A stretch of 64,000 nt of DNA. Source: Hymenobacter oligotrophus. GTDB taxonomy: Bacteria > Bacteroidota > Bacteroidia > Cytophagales > Hymenobacteraceae. Below are positions 1 through 8,548 of this stretch, piece after piece. The notes under the pieces were generated by a model. It searched no databases. It was not told the origin of the DNA and worked only from the letters and a program-made list of their open reading frames with translations. Position numbers and translations under genes: made by a program. Every line of letters starts with the position of its first letter. The first letter of the stretch is position 1. The DNA is taken from the NCBI RefSeq assembly GCF_003574965.1, contig NZ_CP032317.1:124001-188000 (forward strand). The letters run 5' to 3'.

Positions 1-449
1 GGCGCGGTGCCATACACATCGGTGGGGCGGCCGCGCCGAATGTTTTCGAGCGTAGAGTTGACGTAGGCGTCGCCCAAAATCAGGCGCACAAAGCTGTCGT
101 CTTCGGCCGCCGACAGCGCACCTAGGCCCGCAAACAGCGAAAACAGCACAAAGGCCAGCAGCATGGGCCGCCAGTGGCGCGCCATCAGCAGGGGCAGCTC
201 GAGGCGCCAAAACGTACCTAGGGGCTGGCGGCGCGTGCTGCGGCGGCGGTACAGTTGCTCATGAAAGCGCGCGGCCAGCTGGTTGAGGTGCTCGGTAACG
301 GGCGCCGAGGGGTAGAACGTACGGGCGTACGCCAGGTCGTCGGTGAGGGCCACAAACCGCTCGGCCAGCTCCTCGGGCGTGCCGGCCGGGGTGTGTTCGT
401 AAGAGTGCCACCGCTCTTGGTTGCGGCGAATGAATACAGCTTCGCGCAT
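1..449 (-). CDS. SpoIIM-like (stage II sporulation protein M family) membrane protein, C-terminus cut off by window edge
   Basis: The minus strand reads from an ATG at 449 to the window edge without a stop, giving about 149 residues. It begins MREAVFIRRNQERW, a start I recognise from the SpoIIM-like membrane proteins of Bacteroidota, continues with a helical soluble part rich in charged residues, and reaches a first hydrophobic segment around residues 95-118. It is divergent from the RDD gene, 88 bp away, a pairing common in this phylum, where these genes often sit beside MoxR/DUF58-type clusters. The name is historical; no sporulation role is implied. The remaining membrane helices lie outside the window. 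Confidence 0.75.
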   Translation of the reverse strand, partial: MREAVFIRRNQERWHSYEHTPAGTPEELAERFVALTDDLAYARTFYPSAPVTEHLNQLAARFHEQLYRRRSTRRQPLGTFWRLELPLLMARHWRPMLLAFVLFSLFAGLGALSAAEDDSFVRLILGDAYVNSTLENIRRGRPTDVYGTA

Positions 450-502
450 AAAGAAACGCCCGACCAAAGGCAGCGGGCGCAAATCGTGTCAGGAAGATTA
501 TA

Positions 503-532
503 TTTTTGAAAGTATTCTCCAATTATAGTTTG
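503..532 (+). promoter_or_regulatory. Candidate promoter for the RDD gene
   Basis: A T-rich TTTTTG box at 503-508 is followed by TATAGTTTG at 524-532, close to the Bacteroidota -33/-7 pattern, in an AT-rich stretch six bases before the ATG at 538. The box spacing is not exact, so this is only a candidate. Confidence 0.35.
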
Positions 533-537
533 CCCCG

Positions 538-1287
538 ATGGCTCAGTTGCGCATCCCAACCACCCAAAACGTTACGCTCGAGTACGAAACCGCCTCTATT
601 GGCGAACGAATTGCCGCCACCTTGCTCGACGGCGTAGTGCAAGCCGGCTGGGTTATTTTGTGGATGCTGCTGCTGTTCGGCGTGTTCGACGTGCAGACCA
701 ACCGCAACGAGGTGCTGTTGGGCGTAATCGTGATTGGATTCGTGGTGCTGCCGCTGTTTTTGTACCACTTGGTGTCGGAGGCGCTGTGGCAGGGCCAGAG
801 CATCGGCAAGCGCATCATGAAGGTGCGCGTTATCAGCCTGAACGGCACGCCGGCGCGCTTTACGCAGTACCTGCTGCGCTGGGTGTTGCGCCTGGTTGAT
901 GTGAGCATGTTCTATGGCATTGTGGCCATTGCCTGCATTTTGGGCAGCGGCCGCGGGCAGCGCCTTGGCGATATGGCCGCCGGCACCGCCGTGGTACGCC
1001 TCAACCGCCGCCAAACCACCGCCGACAACTCCCTGTTCGGTTCCGATTACGACCCCAACTACCGCGTTACCTTTCCGCAGGTAGCGCAGCTCGCCGACCA
1101 CGACGTGCGCCTGATACAAGAGCTGGTAACGCAAAGCGAGAAACGCGGCGCCTACCACATCCTCGACGAAGTAGCCCAGCGCGTACGCACGCTTACCGGC
1201 ATCGAAACCACCATGCCTAACCACGAATTTTTGCTGGTGGTGCTGCGCGATTACGGCTACCTGGCCTCGCAGGCGGCGGCGCGCTAG
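538..1287 (+). CDS. RDD family membrane protein
   Basis: This 249-residue protein opens with a short hydrophilic stretch and then shows the RDD signature: an arginine followed by an aspartate inside the first helix (RIAATLLDG, residues 24-32), a second helix ending before GQSIGKRIMKVRV near residue 95, and a third helix followed by LGDMAAGTAVV near residue 140. The last 90 residues are soluble. RDD proteins are small integral membrane proteins of uncertain role, in some cases linked to ion transport. It is divergent from the SpoIIM-like gene. The stop TAG is part of a CTAGGTGCC motif. Confidence 0.85.
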   Translation: MAQLRIPTTQNVTLEYETASIGERIAATLLDGVVQAGWVILWMLLLFGVFDVQTNRNEVLLGVIVIGFVVLPLFLYHLVSEALWQGQSIGKRIMKVRVISLNGTPARFTQYLLRWVLRLVDVSMFYGIVAIACILGSGRGQRLGDMAAGTAVVRLNRRQTTADNSLFGSDYDPNYRVTFPQVAQLADHDVRLIQELVTQSEKRGAYHILDEVAQRVRTLTGIETTMPNHEFLLVVLRDYGYLASQAAAR

Positions 1288-1384
1288 GTGCCAATTGGCT
1301 GCCGCCCAGGCAACAAGGCCGGCCGCGCCCAACTCCGCTGCCGTTTGGCCGTAGCAGGAGGGTAAACCTTACGCTGATACCGCC

Positions 1385-1780
1385 ATGGCTACCGATAATA
1401 GAAACGACAACGACAAATTCGATTTCGTAAAGGACAACGACCCGCGCGAGTCGCCCAACCTCAGCCCCCAGCCCGAAAACCTGCGCCGGGGCGCCGAGGT
1501 AGCCAACCAGCCCGAGGGCATACCCGGCCAAACGGCCAACCCCGGCCTGCAGGCTCCGCACCAGCAGGCGCCCAACTACGGCGATTTTGGCAAGCCCGAA
1601 AACGTGCTGCCGCAAAGCCAGGCTTCGACCTCCGGCGAAAACTTTCAGCCGTACTACGGCCAGGAAACCCCGCCCGAGCCCGACACCACTCGCCACGGCG
1701 ACACACGTTTCCGGCAGAGCGGCACCCGCAACTGGGAAACCAACGAACCCGAAAACCCGCACCAGGGCTCCGAGAGCTAA
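1385..1780 (+). CDS. Small disordered hydrophilic protein of unknown function
   Basis: The 131-residue product has no hydrophobic segment and is made largely of Asn, Asp, Gln, Pro, Glu and Gly, so it is probably intrinsically disordered. No domain is recognised. It lies 97 bp after the RDD gene on the same strand and is followed by a strong hairpin at 1811-1840, which supports it being a real transcribed gene. Codon use matches the neighbours. Confidence 0.6.
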   Translation: MATDNRNDNDKFDFVKDNDPRESPNLSPQPENLRRGAEVANQPEGIPGQTANPGLQAPHQQAPNYGDFGKPENVLPQSQASTSGENFQPYYGQETPPEPDTTRHGDTRFRQSGTRNWETNEPENPHQGSES

Positions 1781-1810
1781 GCCCACGGGTCCTAGGTGCC
1801 TGATAGCAAT

Positions 1811-1840
1811 AAGCCCCTGCCAGCTTGCTGGCAGGGGCTT
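1811..1840. terminator. Bidirectional terminator between convergent genes
   Basis: Perfect 14-bp inverted repeat (AAGCCCCTGCCAGC and its complement, two-base centre) followed by TTT on the plus strand and preceded by A residues. It separates the plus-strand small gene from the minus-strand fusion gene ending at 1866. Confidence 0.85.
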
Positions 1841-1865
1841 TTTAGTAGCTAAGCAAACCGGACTG

Positions 1866-3590
1866 TTACCCGGCTGTGTGCTGCATCTTGTTTTTGCGAC
1901 CCGGCCGCACGGGTAGGCGGTCTTCGCCCTGGGCCAGCAAATCCTCGTCGCGTTCGGTTTTCTTCACCACCCAGCTTACCGAATACAGGTCTTTGCGCCG
2001 GTCGCGGAGGTTGCGAACGGCCCCGCTGGTGTTCAGGTCCTTCAGTAAGTCCAAGTCGAGGTCGGCGATGAGCGTCATCTCGGTGTTGGGCGTGGCCTCG
2101 GCCACGATGGCGTCGTGCGGGAAGGCAAAGTCGCTGGGGCTGAACACGGCCGACTGCGAGTACTGGATGTCCATGTTCTCGACGCGCGGCAGGTTGCCCA
2201 CCGAGCCGGTAATGGCCACGTAGCATTCGTTTTCGATGGCCCGCGCCTGGGCGCAGAGTCGTACGCGCTGGTAGGCGTTCTTGGTGTCGGTCCAGAAGGG
2301 CACGAACAGGATTTTCATGCCCTCGTCGGAAAGCATGCGCGAGAGTTCGGGGAACTCCACGTCGTAGCACACCAGAATGCCGATTTTGCCAAAGTCGGTA
2401 TCAAAGCACTTCAGCTTGTCGCCGCCGCGCATGCCCCAGTAGCTGGCCTCGTCGGGCGTAACGTGCAGCTTGTACTGCTCGTCCACGGTGCCGTCGCGGC
2501 GGCAGAGGTAGGCCACGTTGTGCAGCTTGCCGTCCTGGTACAGCGGCATCGAGCCGGCAATGATGTTGATGTTGTAGCTCAGGGCCAGCTCCATCATCTT
2601 GGTTTTGATGGGCTCGGTGAAAGCGGCCATGGCCCGAATGGCCACCGAGGGCGTGTCTTCGTTGGTTAGCGCCATTAGGGGCGCGTTGAAGAACTCCGGG
2701 AACATGACGCAGTCGGCTTTGTAGCCCGACACGGTATCCACGAAGAACTCGATCTGCTGAAACAGGTCTTCGAGCGAGCGGGTGCCGCGCATCTGCCACT
2801 GCACAATGCCAATGCGCACGTTGCTCTTAACGTTGCCGATGAGTTTCTCGGCATCCTCGTCGTAGTACACGTTAATCCACTCCAGCAGCGTGGCATAGGC
2901 CTTCGACTCGGAGTCGTAGGGCAAATAGCCGCGGATGATTTTGCGCACGTGAAACTCGTTGGAGAGCTGAAAGGTGAGGATGGGGTCGGTCAGCTCCTTG
3001 TTGCGCACCATTTCCACATACTTAGCGGGCGTCAACTCGTCGGCGTACTTGGCAAAGCCCGGTATGCGGCCGCCCGCCACCATGGCGCGCAGATTCAGGT
3101 TTTCGCACAGCTCCTTGCGCGCGTCGTACAAGCGCCGACCTAGGCGCAGGTTGCGGTACTCGGGGTCCACGAACACGTCGACGCCGTAGAGCGTGTCGCC
3201 GTCGGGGTTGTGCGTGTCGAACTTGCCGTTGCCGGTGATTTTGCCGTAGGTGTGCCGGTCGCCGAAATCGGAGTACTGCACGATGATGGCCAAGGCCGCG
3301 GCCACCACCAGGCCGTTGTCTTCGATGCAAATCTGGCCTTCCGGAAACTTCCGGATCAGGGCGTTGTATTCGTCTTGGGCCCAGGCACCTTCCATGTTGG
3401 AATACACCTTGTCCATGATGTCGCGCACGGCTTTGTAGTCCGATTTGCGGAGCGTGCGCAGCACCAGCTTGTGGGGCTGGGCGGCGTGGCCTTCCTCGGC
3501 GGCGGGCGTAGCGGCCGCAGCGGAAGGAGCGGGTTTCTTATCGGCCTTTTTGGCTTGGCCGTTTGATTTAGCGGAGGAACTCGAAGCCAT
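1866..3590 (-). CDS. GNAT acetyltransferase - carbon-nitrogen hydrolase (nitrilase) fusion protein
   Basis: About 574 residues. After a low-complexity Ala/Lys/Pro leader (residues 1-40) comes a GNAT N-acetyltransferase-like domain (about 42-240, with the acetyl-CoA region around YRNLRLGRRLYDARKEL), then a carbon-nitrogen hydrolase domain (about 260-545). The nitrilase catalytic triad is visible: Glu in MFPEFF, Lys in EQYKLHVTPDE and Cys in LVCYDVEFPE. This two-domain architecture is common in Bacteroidota but its substrate is unknown to me; acylation coupled to amide hydrolysis is an inference. The ATG at 3590 is chosen; the frame is open further upstream to 3620 but that extension looks non-coding. 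Confidence 0.85.
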   Translation of the reverse strand: MASSSSAKSNGQAKKADKKPAPSAAAATPAAEEGHAAQPHKLVLRTLRKSDYKAVRDIMDKVYSNMEGAWAQDEYNALIRKFPEGQICIEDNGLVVAAALAIIVQYSDFGDRHTYGKITGNGKFDTHNPDGDTLYGVDVFVDPEYRNLRLGRRLYDARKELCENLNLRAMVAGGRIPGFAKYADELTPAKYVEMVRNKELTDPILTFQLSNEFHVRKIIRGYLPYDSESKAYATLLEWINVYYDEDAEKLIGNVKSNVRIGIVQWQMRGTRSLEDLFQQIEFFVDTVSGYKADCVMFPEFFNAPLMALTNEDTPSVAIRAMAAFTEPIKTKMMELALSYNINIIAGSMPLYQDGKLHNVAYLCRRDGTVDEQYKLHVTPDEASYWGMRGGDKLKCFDTDFGKIGILVCYDVEFPELSRMLSDEGMKILFVPFWTDTKNAYQRVRLCAQARAIENECYVAITGSVGNLPRVENMDIQYSQSAVFSPSDFAFPHDAIVAEATPNTEMTLIADLDLDLLKDLNTSGAVRNLRDRRKDLYSVSWVVKKTERDEDLLAQGEDRLPVRPGRKNKMQHTAG

Positions 3591-3748
3591 GGTAGCAGAA
3601 TGATGAAACGCGGTGCACAAAAGTAGAAAGTTGGCGGCCGCGCAGGGGCAATACGTAGCAACGCAGCCGAAAGGCTGGGTGTTCCGCTGCCACGCCGCTT
3701 GCTGCCGGCCCTAGGTGCCGGCACTAGCGCCTAGGCCCGGCAGCAACA

Positions 3749-3784
3749 AAAAGCTTCGCCCGGCCCAAACCAAACGAAGCTTTT
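3749..3784 (-). terminator. Terminator after scoB
   Basis: Inverted repeat AAAAGCTTCG / CGAAGCTTTT with a 16-base loop, just downstream (minus-strand sense) of the scoB stop at 3809. A-rich plus-strand flanks give a U-run on the minus-strand transcript. Confidence 0.7.
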
Positions 3785-3808
3785 CAGGTAAGCGACGTTG
3801 CCGGTGGG

Positions 3809-4468
3809 CTAAAGGACCATTTCGGGCACGCCGCCCGCCGGAATCACCAGCTTGCCGGCCGTGGCGGCCTGTATTTGCTCCACCGACACGCCCGGGGCCC
3901 GCTCGCGCAGCACAAAGCCATCGGGTGTCACGTCGATAACGGCCAGCTCCGTTACAATCTTCTTCACGCAGCGCAGGCCCGTGATGGGCAGCGTGCAATC
4001 GGGCAGCAGTTTGCTGGAGCCGTCTTTGGCTACGTGCTGCATGGCCACGATGATGTTTTTGGCCGAGGCCACCAAATCCATGGCGCCGCCCATGCCCTTC
4101 ACCATTTTGCCCGGAATTTTCCAGTTGGCAATATCGCCGCGCTCCGATACCTCCATGGCGCCCAAAATGGTCAGGTCGACGTGCTCGCCCCGGATCATGC
4201 CAAACGACTCGGCCGAGGAGAAAATGCTGGAGCCCGGCAGCGTGGTGATGGTTTGCTTGCCGGCGTTGATGAGGTCGGGGTCTACCTCGGCTTCGGTGGG
4301 GAAAGGGCCCATGCCCAGCAGCCCGTTTTCCGACTGCAGCACCACGTTTACGCCCTGCGGAATGTAGTTGGCCACCAGCGTCGGAATGCCAATGCCGAGG
4401 TTTACGTAGTAGCCGTCGCGTACTTCTTTGGCAATGCGCTTGGCAATGCCGTGTTTATCTAAAGCCAT
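3809..4468 (-). CDS. scoB: 3-oxoacid CoA-transferase subunit B
   Basis: The 219-residue product is the beta subunit of a two-subunit CoA transferase that moves CoA from succinyl-CoA to acetoacetate or a similar 3-oxoacid. It carries the subunit B features [15 protein letters not shown] and the catalytic-glutamate region [12 protein letters not shown], and ends in a typical subunit B tail. Subunit A lies upstream on the same strand, separated by a 126-bp gap holding an inverted-repeat element, which is unusual because these genes normally overlap or abut. The ATG at 4468 ([13 protein letters not shown]) is preferred over upstream in-frame codons that run into the repeat. Confidence 0.92.
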   Translation of the reverse strand: MALDKHGIAKRIAKEVRDGYYVNLGIGIPTLVANYIPQGVNVVLQSENGLLGMGPFPTEAEVDPDLINAGKQTITTLPGSSIFSSAESFGMIRGEHVDLTILGAMEVSERGDIANWKIPGKMVKGMGGAMDLVASAKNIIVAMQHVAKDGSSKLLPDCTLPITGLRCVKKIVTELAVIDVTPDGFVLRERAPGVSVEQIQAATAGKLVIPAGGVPEMVL

Positions 4469-4482
4469 AAAGGATTGTTTCT

Positions 4483-4590
4483 CGCTGAGGTTCGCTGAGG
4501 AATGCGCAGAGGTACGCAGAGGCCGTTGCGGCAATTGTTGAGCAGCTCAGCGAACCTCGGCGCTCAACTCTGCGGACCTCTGCGCGAAAA
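4483..4590. repeat. Intergenic element with crossed inverted repeats (A-B-A'-B')
   Basis: Arm A GAGGTTCGCTGAG (4487-4499) is exactly complementary to A' (4546-4558). Arm B GCGCAGAGGTACGCAGAG (4504-4521) matches B' (4568-4585) with one mismatch. The order A, B, A', B' means the two helices cross, as in a pseudoknot, rather than nest. CTCTGCGnACCTCTGCG-type words are familiar to me as dispersed intergenic repeats in several phyla. The element lies between scoA and scoB. Confidence 0.7.
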
Positions 4591-4594
4591 CTAA

Positions 4595-5290
4595 CTAGCC
4601 CCGAACCGTTCGCTGCTCGATGCGCTTCTCGTAGTGCTGGCCTTGGTAAATGCGCTGCACGTAAATGCCGGGCGTATGAATCTGGTTGGGGTCCAGCTCG
4701 CCGGCGGGTACCAGCTCCTCCACTTCGGCTACGGTGATTTTGCCCGCGGCGGCCATCATCGGGTTGAAGTTGCGCGCCGTGCCTTTGTAGATGAGGTTGC
4801 CGGCGGTGTCGCCCTTCCAGGCCTTCACGAAGGCGAAATCGGCGTGCAAAGCGGTTTCGAGCAAGTACATCTTGCCGTTGAACTCGCGGCTTTCTTTGCC
4901 TTCGCCCACCTCGGTGCCGTAGCCGGCGGGGGTGTAAAAGGCCGGAATGCCCGCGCCGCCCGCGCGGCAGCGCTCGGCCAGCGTGCCCTGCGGAATCAGC
5001 TCAACCTCCAACTCGCCCGAAAGCAGCTGGCGCTCGAACTCGGCGTTTTCGCCCACGTAGCTCGATATCATCTTTTTCACCTGGCGCTGTTGCAGCAGCA
5101 GGCCAATGCCAAAGTCATCGACGCCGGCGTTGTTGCTGATGCAGGTGAGGTTTTTCACACCCAGGCGCAGCAGCTCTTGAATGCTGTTTTCGGGAATGCC
5201 GCACAAGCCAAAGCCGCCGAGCATAAGCGTCATGCCGTCGGTGATGCCCTGCAGCGCGGCCTGGGCATCGGCCACTACTTTGTTGATCAT
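4595..5290 (-). CDS. scoA: 3-oxoacid CoA-transferase subunit A
   Basis: The 231-residue product matches CoA-transferase alpha subunits: [16 protein letters not shown] at the start, the glycine-rich [16 protein letters not shown] region that forms the CoA-binding turn, [17 protein letters not shown], and the [16 protein letters not shown] segment. With scoB it forms the heteromeric enzyme used in ketone body or branched-chain and acetoacetate catabolism. The start at 5290 is the ATG that aligns with family N-termini; the longer frame to 5320 is not needed. The stop TAG is followed by CTAACTAG-type sequence. Confidence 0.92.
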   Translation of the reverse strand: MINKVVADAQAALQGITDGMTLMLGGFGLCGIPENSIQELLRLGVKNLTCISNNAGVDDFGIGLLLQQRQVKKMISSYVGENAEFERQLLSGELEVELIPQGTLAERCRAGGAGIPAFYTPAGYGTEVGEGKESREFNGKMYLLETALHADFAFVKAWKGDTAGNLIYKGTARNFNPMMAAAGKITVAEVEELVPAGELDPNQIHTPGIYVQRIYQGQHYEKRIEQRTVRG

Positions 5291-5324
5291 AGAAATCGGG
5301 TGGGAGTTTGGTGGCGCCAAAATA

Positions 5325-5367
5325 GCAACTCCCCGCCGAGCATGCGCAGTGCCGGGCGGGGAGTTGC
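5325..5367 (-). terminator. Terminator between ribF and scoA
   Basis: Stem GCAACTCCCCGCC (5325-5337) pairs with 5355-5367; on the minus strand it is followed by TATTTT. It would end the ribF transcript before scoA, making the CoA-transferase genes a separate unit. Confidence 0.65.
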
Positions 5368-5399
5368 GTGTACGAATGCAGGCGGCGGGCGGCGCAGCC

Positions 5400-5441
5400 C
5401 CTAGGTGCCGGCGCTACCAACGGGCCCCGGCACCTAGGGCG
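5400..5441. repeat. CCTAGGTGCCGG inverted pair
   Basis: CCTAGGTGCCGG and its exact complement CCGGCACCTAGG face each other across a spacer of about 15 bases. Both halves are extended copies of the CCTAGG motif that recurs through the window; a third CCTAGGTGC lies just downstream near 5453. Confidence 0.75.
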
Positions 5442-5472
5442 CGGCAGGGTAGCCTAGGTGCGCCAGGCCGCA

Positions 5473-6426
5473 TCAGCCGCTGATGAGGTGGCGCCGGGCC
5501 TCATCGGCATCCCGGCCAAGTTGTGCTTTCAGGGCCTCCAGGCCGTCGAACTTCTGCTCATCGCGCAGGCGGGCCACAAACTGCACCGTCAGGGGCTGGT
5601 CGTACAGGTCGCCGTCGAAATCGAGCAGGTGCGCCTCCACGGTTTCGGCTAGGTCGCCGCCCACGGTGGGCCGCACGCCAATGTTCAGCATGGCGGCGTG
5701 GTGGCGGCCGTCGGCGGTGGTGGCCATTACGGCGTACACGCCGCGGCCTGGTACCTGCTTCAGCGGCTCCTGGCACTTGATGTTGGCCGTGGGGTAGCCA
5801 ATAGTGCGGCCCAGCTGCTGCCCGCGCACCACCGTGCCGGTGTAGGGGTAATCGTAGCCGAGGTAGCGGTTGGCGGTGGCGATGTCGCCGGCCTCGAGGG
5901 CCCGCCGAATGCGCGTGCTGCTCACGCCCACGGCGTCCACGTCCTCGCGCGGAATTTCCTCCACCTCCAGCCCGTATTGGGCCGAATGCGCCTGCAGGTA
6001 CTCAAACCCGCCTTCCCGGTTTTTGCCAAAGCGGTGGTCGTAGCCAATTACGAGCTTGCCGGCGCCCACGGTGTCGAGCAGCAGCTCGCGGATGTACTGC
6101 TCCGATGTCCACTCGGCAAACTCGTGGGTAAAGGGCACAATCAGCAGATAGTCGACGCCGTGCGAAGCCAGCTTTTCGATGCGCTCCTCCAGCGTGTTCA
6201 GCAGGTGCAACTTCAGCGGCTCGGGGTGCGAAAGGGGCGGGGCCAGCACCATGCGCGGGTGCGGCCAGTAGGTAATAACCACGCTGGGCCCTTCGGATTG
6301 GCGCGCCACCTCTTGCAGGCGTTGCAGAATTTTCTGATGCCCTAGGTGCACGCCGTCGAAGGTGCCGCTGGTCACCACAGCGTTGGTTAAGCGCGGAAAC
6401 TCGGCGGGGTCGCGAACAACATGCAT
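5473..6426 (-). CDS. ribF: Bifunctional riboflavin kinase / FAD synthetase
   Basis: The 317-residue product has the N-terminal nucleotidyltransferase domain, with TSGTFDGVHLGHQKIL near residues 18-33 (the HxGH-type nucleotide-binding motif) and SSTRIRRAL near residue 165, followed by a flavokinase domain from about residue 185 with GRTIGYPTANI. It converts riboflavin to FMN and then FAD in the cytoplasm. The ATG at 6426 (MHVVRDPAEF) is chosen over upstream in-frame codons. It sits downstream of truB, as is usual in this phylum, with a 150-bp gap. Confidence 0.93.
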   Translation of the reverse strand: MHVVRDPAEFPRLTNAVVTSGTFDGVHLGHQKILQRLQEVARQSEGPSVVITYWPHPRMVLAPPLSHPEPLKLHLLNTLEERIEKLASHGVDYLLIVPFTHEFAEWTSEQYIRELLLDTVGAGKLVIGYDHRFGKNREGGFEYLQAHSAQYGLEVEEIPREDVDAVGVSSTRIRRALEAGDIATANRYLGYDYPYTGTVVRGQQLGRTIGYPTANIKCQEPLKQVPGRGVYAVMATTADGRHHAAMLNIGVRPTVGGDLAETVEAHLLDFDGDLYDQPLTVQFVARLRDEQKFDGLEALKAQLGRDADEARRHLISG

Positions 6427-6576
6427 GGGCAAGAAAGAAAAAGCTAGGTAGGCAGGATTACGCGGCGGGGCCGCAGCCGGGCCGCGGGCAAGGTGCCGGA
6501 AACTGTATACGGCCGTGCTCCCCCGGGCGGCCGGCCCGCCCAGCACCTAGGGCCGCCGAAGGCGCTGGCCAGCGCC

Positions 6577-7380
6577 TTACTCGGCCTCGGGCGCCGCGGC
6601 GGGCGGAAACGTATCGAGGTACTTGAGGTTGGAGCGGCGCTCGGGGCGTGGCCCGCGGGGCGGCCGGTCGGTTTCGCCCTCAGGGCGCGGAGGGCGGCGG
6701 GCCTCCAGGTCGGCAATGCTCAGGGCGTTTTCGAGGCGGTACTCGCCAATGCGCGTGCGCACCAGCCGGGTAAGGTGGGCGCCACAACCCAGCAGCTCGC
6801 CAAAGTCGCGGGCCAGGCTGCGGATGTACGTGCCCTTGGAGCAAACCACGCGAAAATGCACCTCGGGCCCGTTTACCTCGGGCAGCTCAAACACCTTGAT
6901 GTCGATGGTTTTGCTTTTGATTTCGGCCGTGTCGCCGCGGCGGGCCAGTTCGTAGGCCCGTTCGCCGTTGATTTTAACGGCCGAGTACAGCGGCGGCGTC
7001 TGCTCGATGAGGCCGGTAAGGCGCTGAGCGGCGGCTTGCAGGTCGGCCAGGGCAATGTGTTCCCAGGGTTTCTCCTCGGTTACGGCCGTTTCCAGGTCGT
7101 AGGAGGGCGTAATCTGACCTAGGCGAAACACCCCGGTGTATTCTTTTTCCTGCGCCTGAATGCTGTCGATGCTCTTGGTTTGCTTGCCGGTGCACAAAAT
7201 CAGCAAGCCGGTAGCCAGCGGATCGAGCGTGCCCGCGTGCCCGATTTTGCGGGGGCGCAGGGCGTACTTGGCCTTTTTTACCACGTCGAACGACGTCCAA
7301 TGCAAAGGTTTATCCACCAGCAGCACTTCGCCCGGCTCTTGCTCGGGCTGGGGGTGGCGGTGCTGTTTAGCCTGGCTCAT
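6577..7380 (-). CDS. truB: tRNA pseudouridine(55) synthase
   Basis: The 267-residue product makes pseudouridine 55 in the T-loop of tRNAs. The catalytic aspartate is D53 in GHAGTLDPLATGLL (residues 47-60), the KPLHWTSFDVV motif is at 24-34, and YSAVKINGERAYELAR lies mid-protein. The last 45 residues form a Pro/Arg-rich tail beyond the usual TruB core. Its ATG overlaps the uppP stop by four bases (ATGA), so the two are translationally coupled. A perfect palindrome GGCGCTGGCCAGCGCC sits just past the stop. Confidence 0.94.
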   Translation of the reverse strand: MSQAKQHRHPQPEQEPGEVLLVDKPLHWTSFDVVKKAKYALRPRKIGHAGTLDPLATGLLILCTGKQTKSIDSIQAQEKEYTGVFRLGQITPSYDLETAVTEEKPWEHIALADLQAAAQRLTGLIEQTPPLYSAVKINGERAYELARRGDTAEIKSKTIDIKVFELPEVNGPEVHFRVVCSKGTYIRSLARDFGELLGCGAHLTRLVRTRIGEYRLENALSIADLEARRPPRPEGETDRPPRGPRPERRSNLKYLDTFPPAAAPEAE

Positions 7381-8165
7381 ACCAACTGAAGATTAATGCC
7401 CAACCCAATCATCGTGAGGATAATGCCGCCCACGATGATGCGGTAAATGCCGAACGCACGAAAGCCGTAGCGGCTCACAAATGCCACAAACGATTTTACG
7501 GCCAGCAGCGCCACCACAAACGCCACCGCGTTGCCAAACAGCAGCACTTTGATGTCGGCCGACTGCAAGGGGTTCAGCTTGTAGGTCTTGTACAGCTCGT
7601 AGGCGGTGATTACCGTCATGGTAGGCACGGCCAACAAAAAGGAAAAGTCGGCGGCCGAGCGGCGGTCGAAGCCCTGCGCCAGCCCGCCCACAATGGTAGC
7701 CGCCGAGCGCGACACGCCCGGCACCAGCGCCAGGCATTGAAACAGGCCTATCTTGAATGCATTGGCAAAGCTGGGAGTGGTGGTTTGCTTGCCCGCGTCC
7801 TTGAAAATGCGGTCGATGAAAAGCAGCACGATGCCGCCCACCACCAGCGAAGTGGCCACCACCGTCACGCTTTTCAGCAGATCGGCAATTACGTCTTTCA
7901 GCAAGAAGCCCGCCACGCCAAACGGCAGAAAGGCCACGGCCAGCTTCAAGTAAAAATCGAAGCTCTGCAAAAAGCGGCGCCAGTACAGCACCACCACCGA
8001 CAAGATGGCCCCCAGCTGAATGCTGGTGATGTAGGTTTCGGTAAAAGGCAGTTGCCCGATGTTGAGCAAATTGGCCACAATGACCATGTGCCCGGTGCTG
8101 GAAACGGGCAGAAACTCCGTAAGGCCTTCCACAATTGCCAGCAGGAAGGCGTGCCAATAACTCAT
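7377..8165 (-). CDS. uppP: Undecaprenyl-diphosphatase (BacA/UppP family)
   Basis: The 262-residue integral membrane enzyme recycles undecaprenyl pyrophosphate to the monophosphate carrier used for peptidoglycan and other envelope polymers. Family motifs are clear: EGLTEFLPVSSTGH (residues 13-26) and PGVSRSAATIVGGL (about 148-161), with about seven or eight hydrophobic helices. It ends in an ATGA overlap with truB and begins seven bases after the DUF3098 gene, so it lies inside an envelope operon. Confidence 0.94.
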   Translation of the reverse strand: MSYWHAFLLAIVEGLTEFLPVSSTGHMVIVANLLNIGQLPFTETYITSIQLGAILSVVVLYWRRFLQSFDFYLKLAVAFLPFGVAGFLLKDVIADLLKSVTVVATSLVVGGIVLLFIDRIFKDAGKQTTTPSFANAFKIGLFQCLALVPGVSRSAATIVGGLAQGFDRRSAADFSFLLAVPTMTVITAYELYKTYKLNPLQSADIKVLLFGNAVAFVVALLAVKSFVAFVSRYGFRAFGIYRIIVGGIILTMIGLGINLQLV

Positions 8166-8171
8166 TGGTAC

Positions 8172-8486
8172 CTAGCGGCGCTGAAACGTAGGCTTAACCG
8201 GCTCGGCCGGGGCGGCGTTGGGCACGGTAGCGCTGTTGGAGCCTGCCGGCTGCGTGGGCCCGGCCGCCGCGTTGCCCGACGACGACTTGGCCATGATGGC
8301 GAAAAACTCGACCGTAAAGCCCAGGGCCAGCAAAATAGGACCTAGGGTAAGCCCCAAAAATCCCTCGCCGTAGTCGGCCGTATCCAGGCTCATCGTGATA
8401 AAGCCGGCAGCCAGCAGAGCCAGCCCGATAAACATCAGGCGGTAGTTGCGGGGCCCAAAGGCGAAGCGGTTGTTGCGCTGTTCCAT
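8172..8486 (-). CDS. DUF3098 small membrane protein
   Basis: The 104-residue product starts MEQRNNRFAFGPRNYRLMF, the typical beginning of DUF3098 proteins, and has two hydrophobic helices (about 15-38 and 48-67) followed by an Ala/Pro-rich cytoplasmic tail. Function is unknown, but DUF3098 genes are regularly found between ftsX and uppP in Bacteroidota, suggesting an envelope or division role. The ATG at 8486 is preferred; the frame opens further to 8543 without family support. The stop TAG is part of CTAGGTACC, a variant of the recurrent motif. Confidence 0.85.
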   Translation of the reverse strand: MEQRNNRFAFGPRNYRLMFIGLALLAAGFITMSLDTADYGEGFLGLTLGPILLALGFTVEFFAIMAKSSSGNAAAGPTQPAGSNSATVPNAAPAEPVKPTFQRR

Positions 8487-8548
8487 AATATGAGTTGGGA
8501 CGCTGGGCAGCAGGTGATTAGCCTTGTACGCTGCCGGCGCCAATCTGC

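Noticed and set aside
523-1332. Open frame antisense to the RDD gene
   Set aside because: His/Gln/Ala-rich shadow; no recognisable family.
2944-2960. CACGTGAAAC resembling part of a parS site
   Set aside because: Only the right half matches, and it lies inside the GNAT-nitrilase coding sequence; likely chance.
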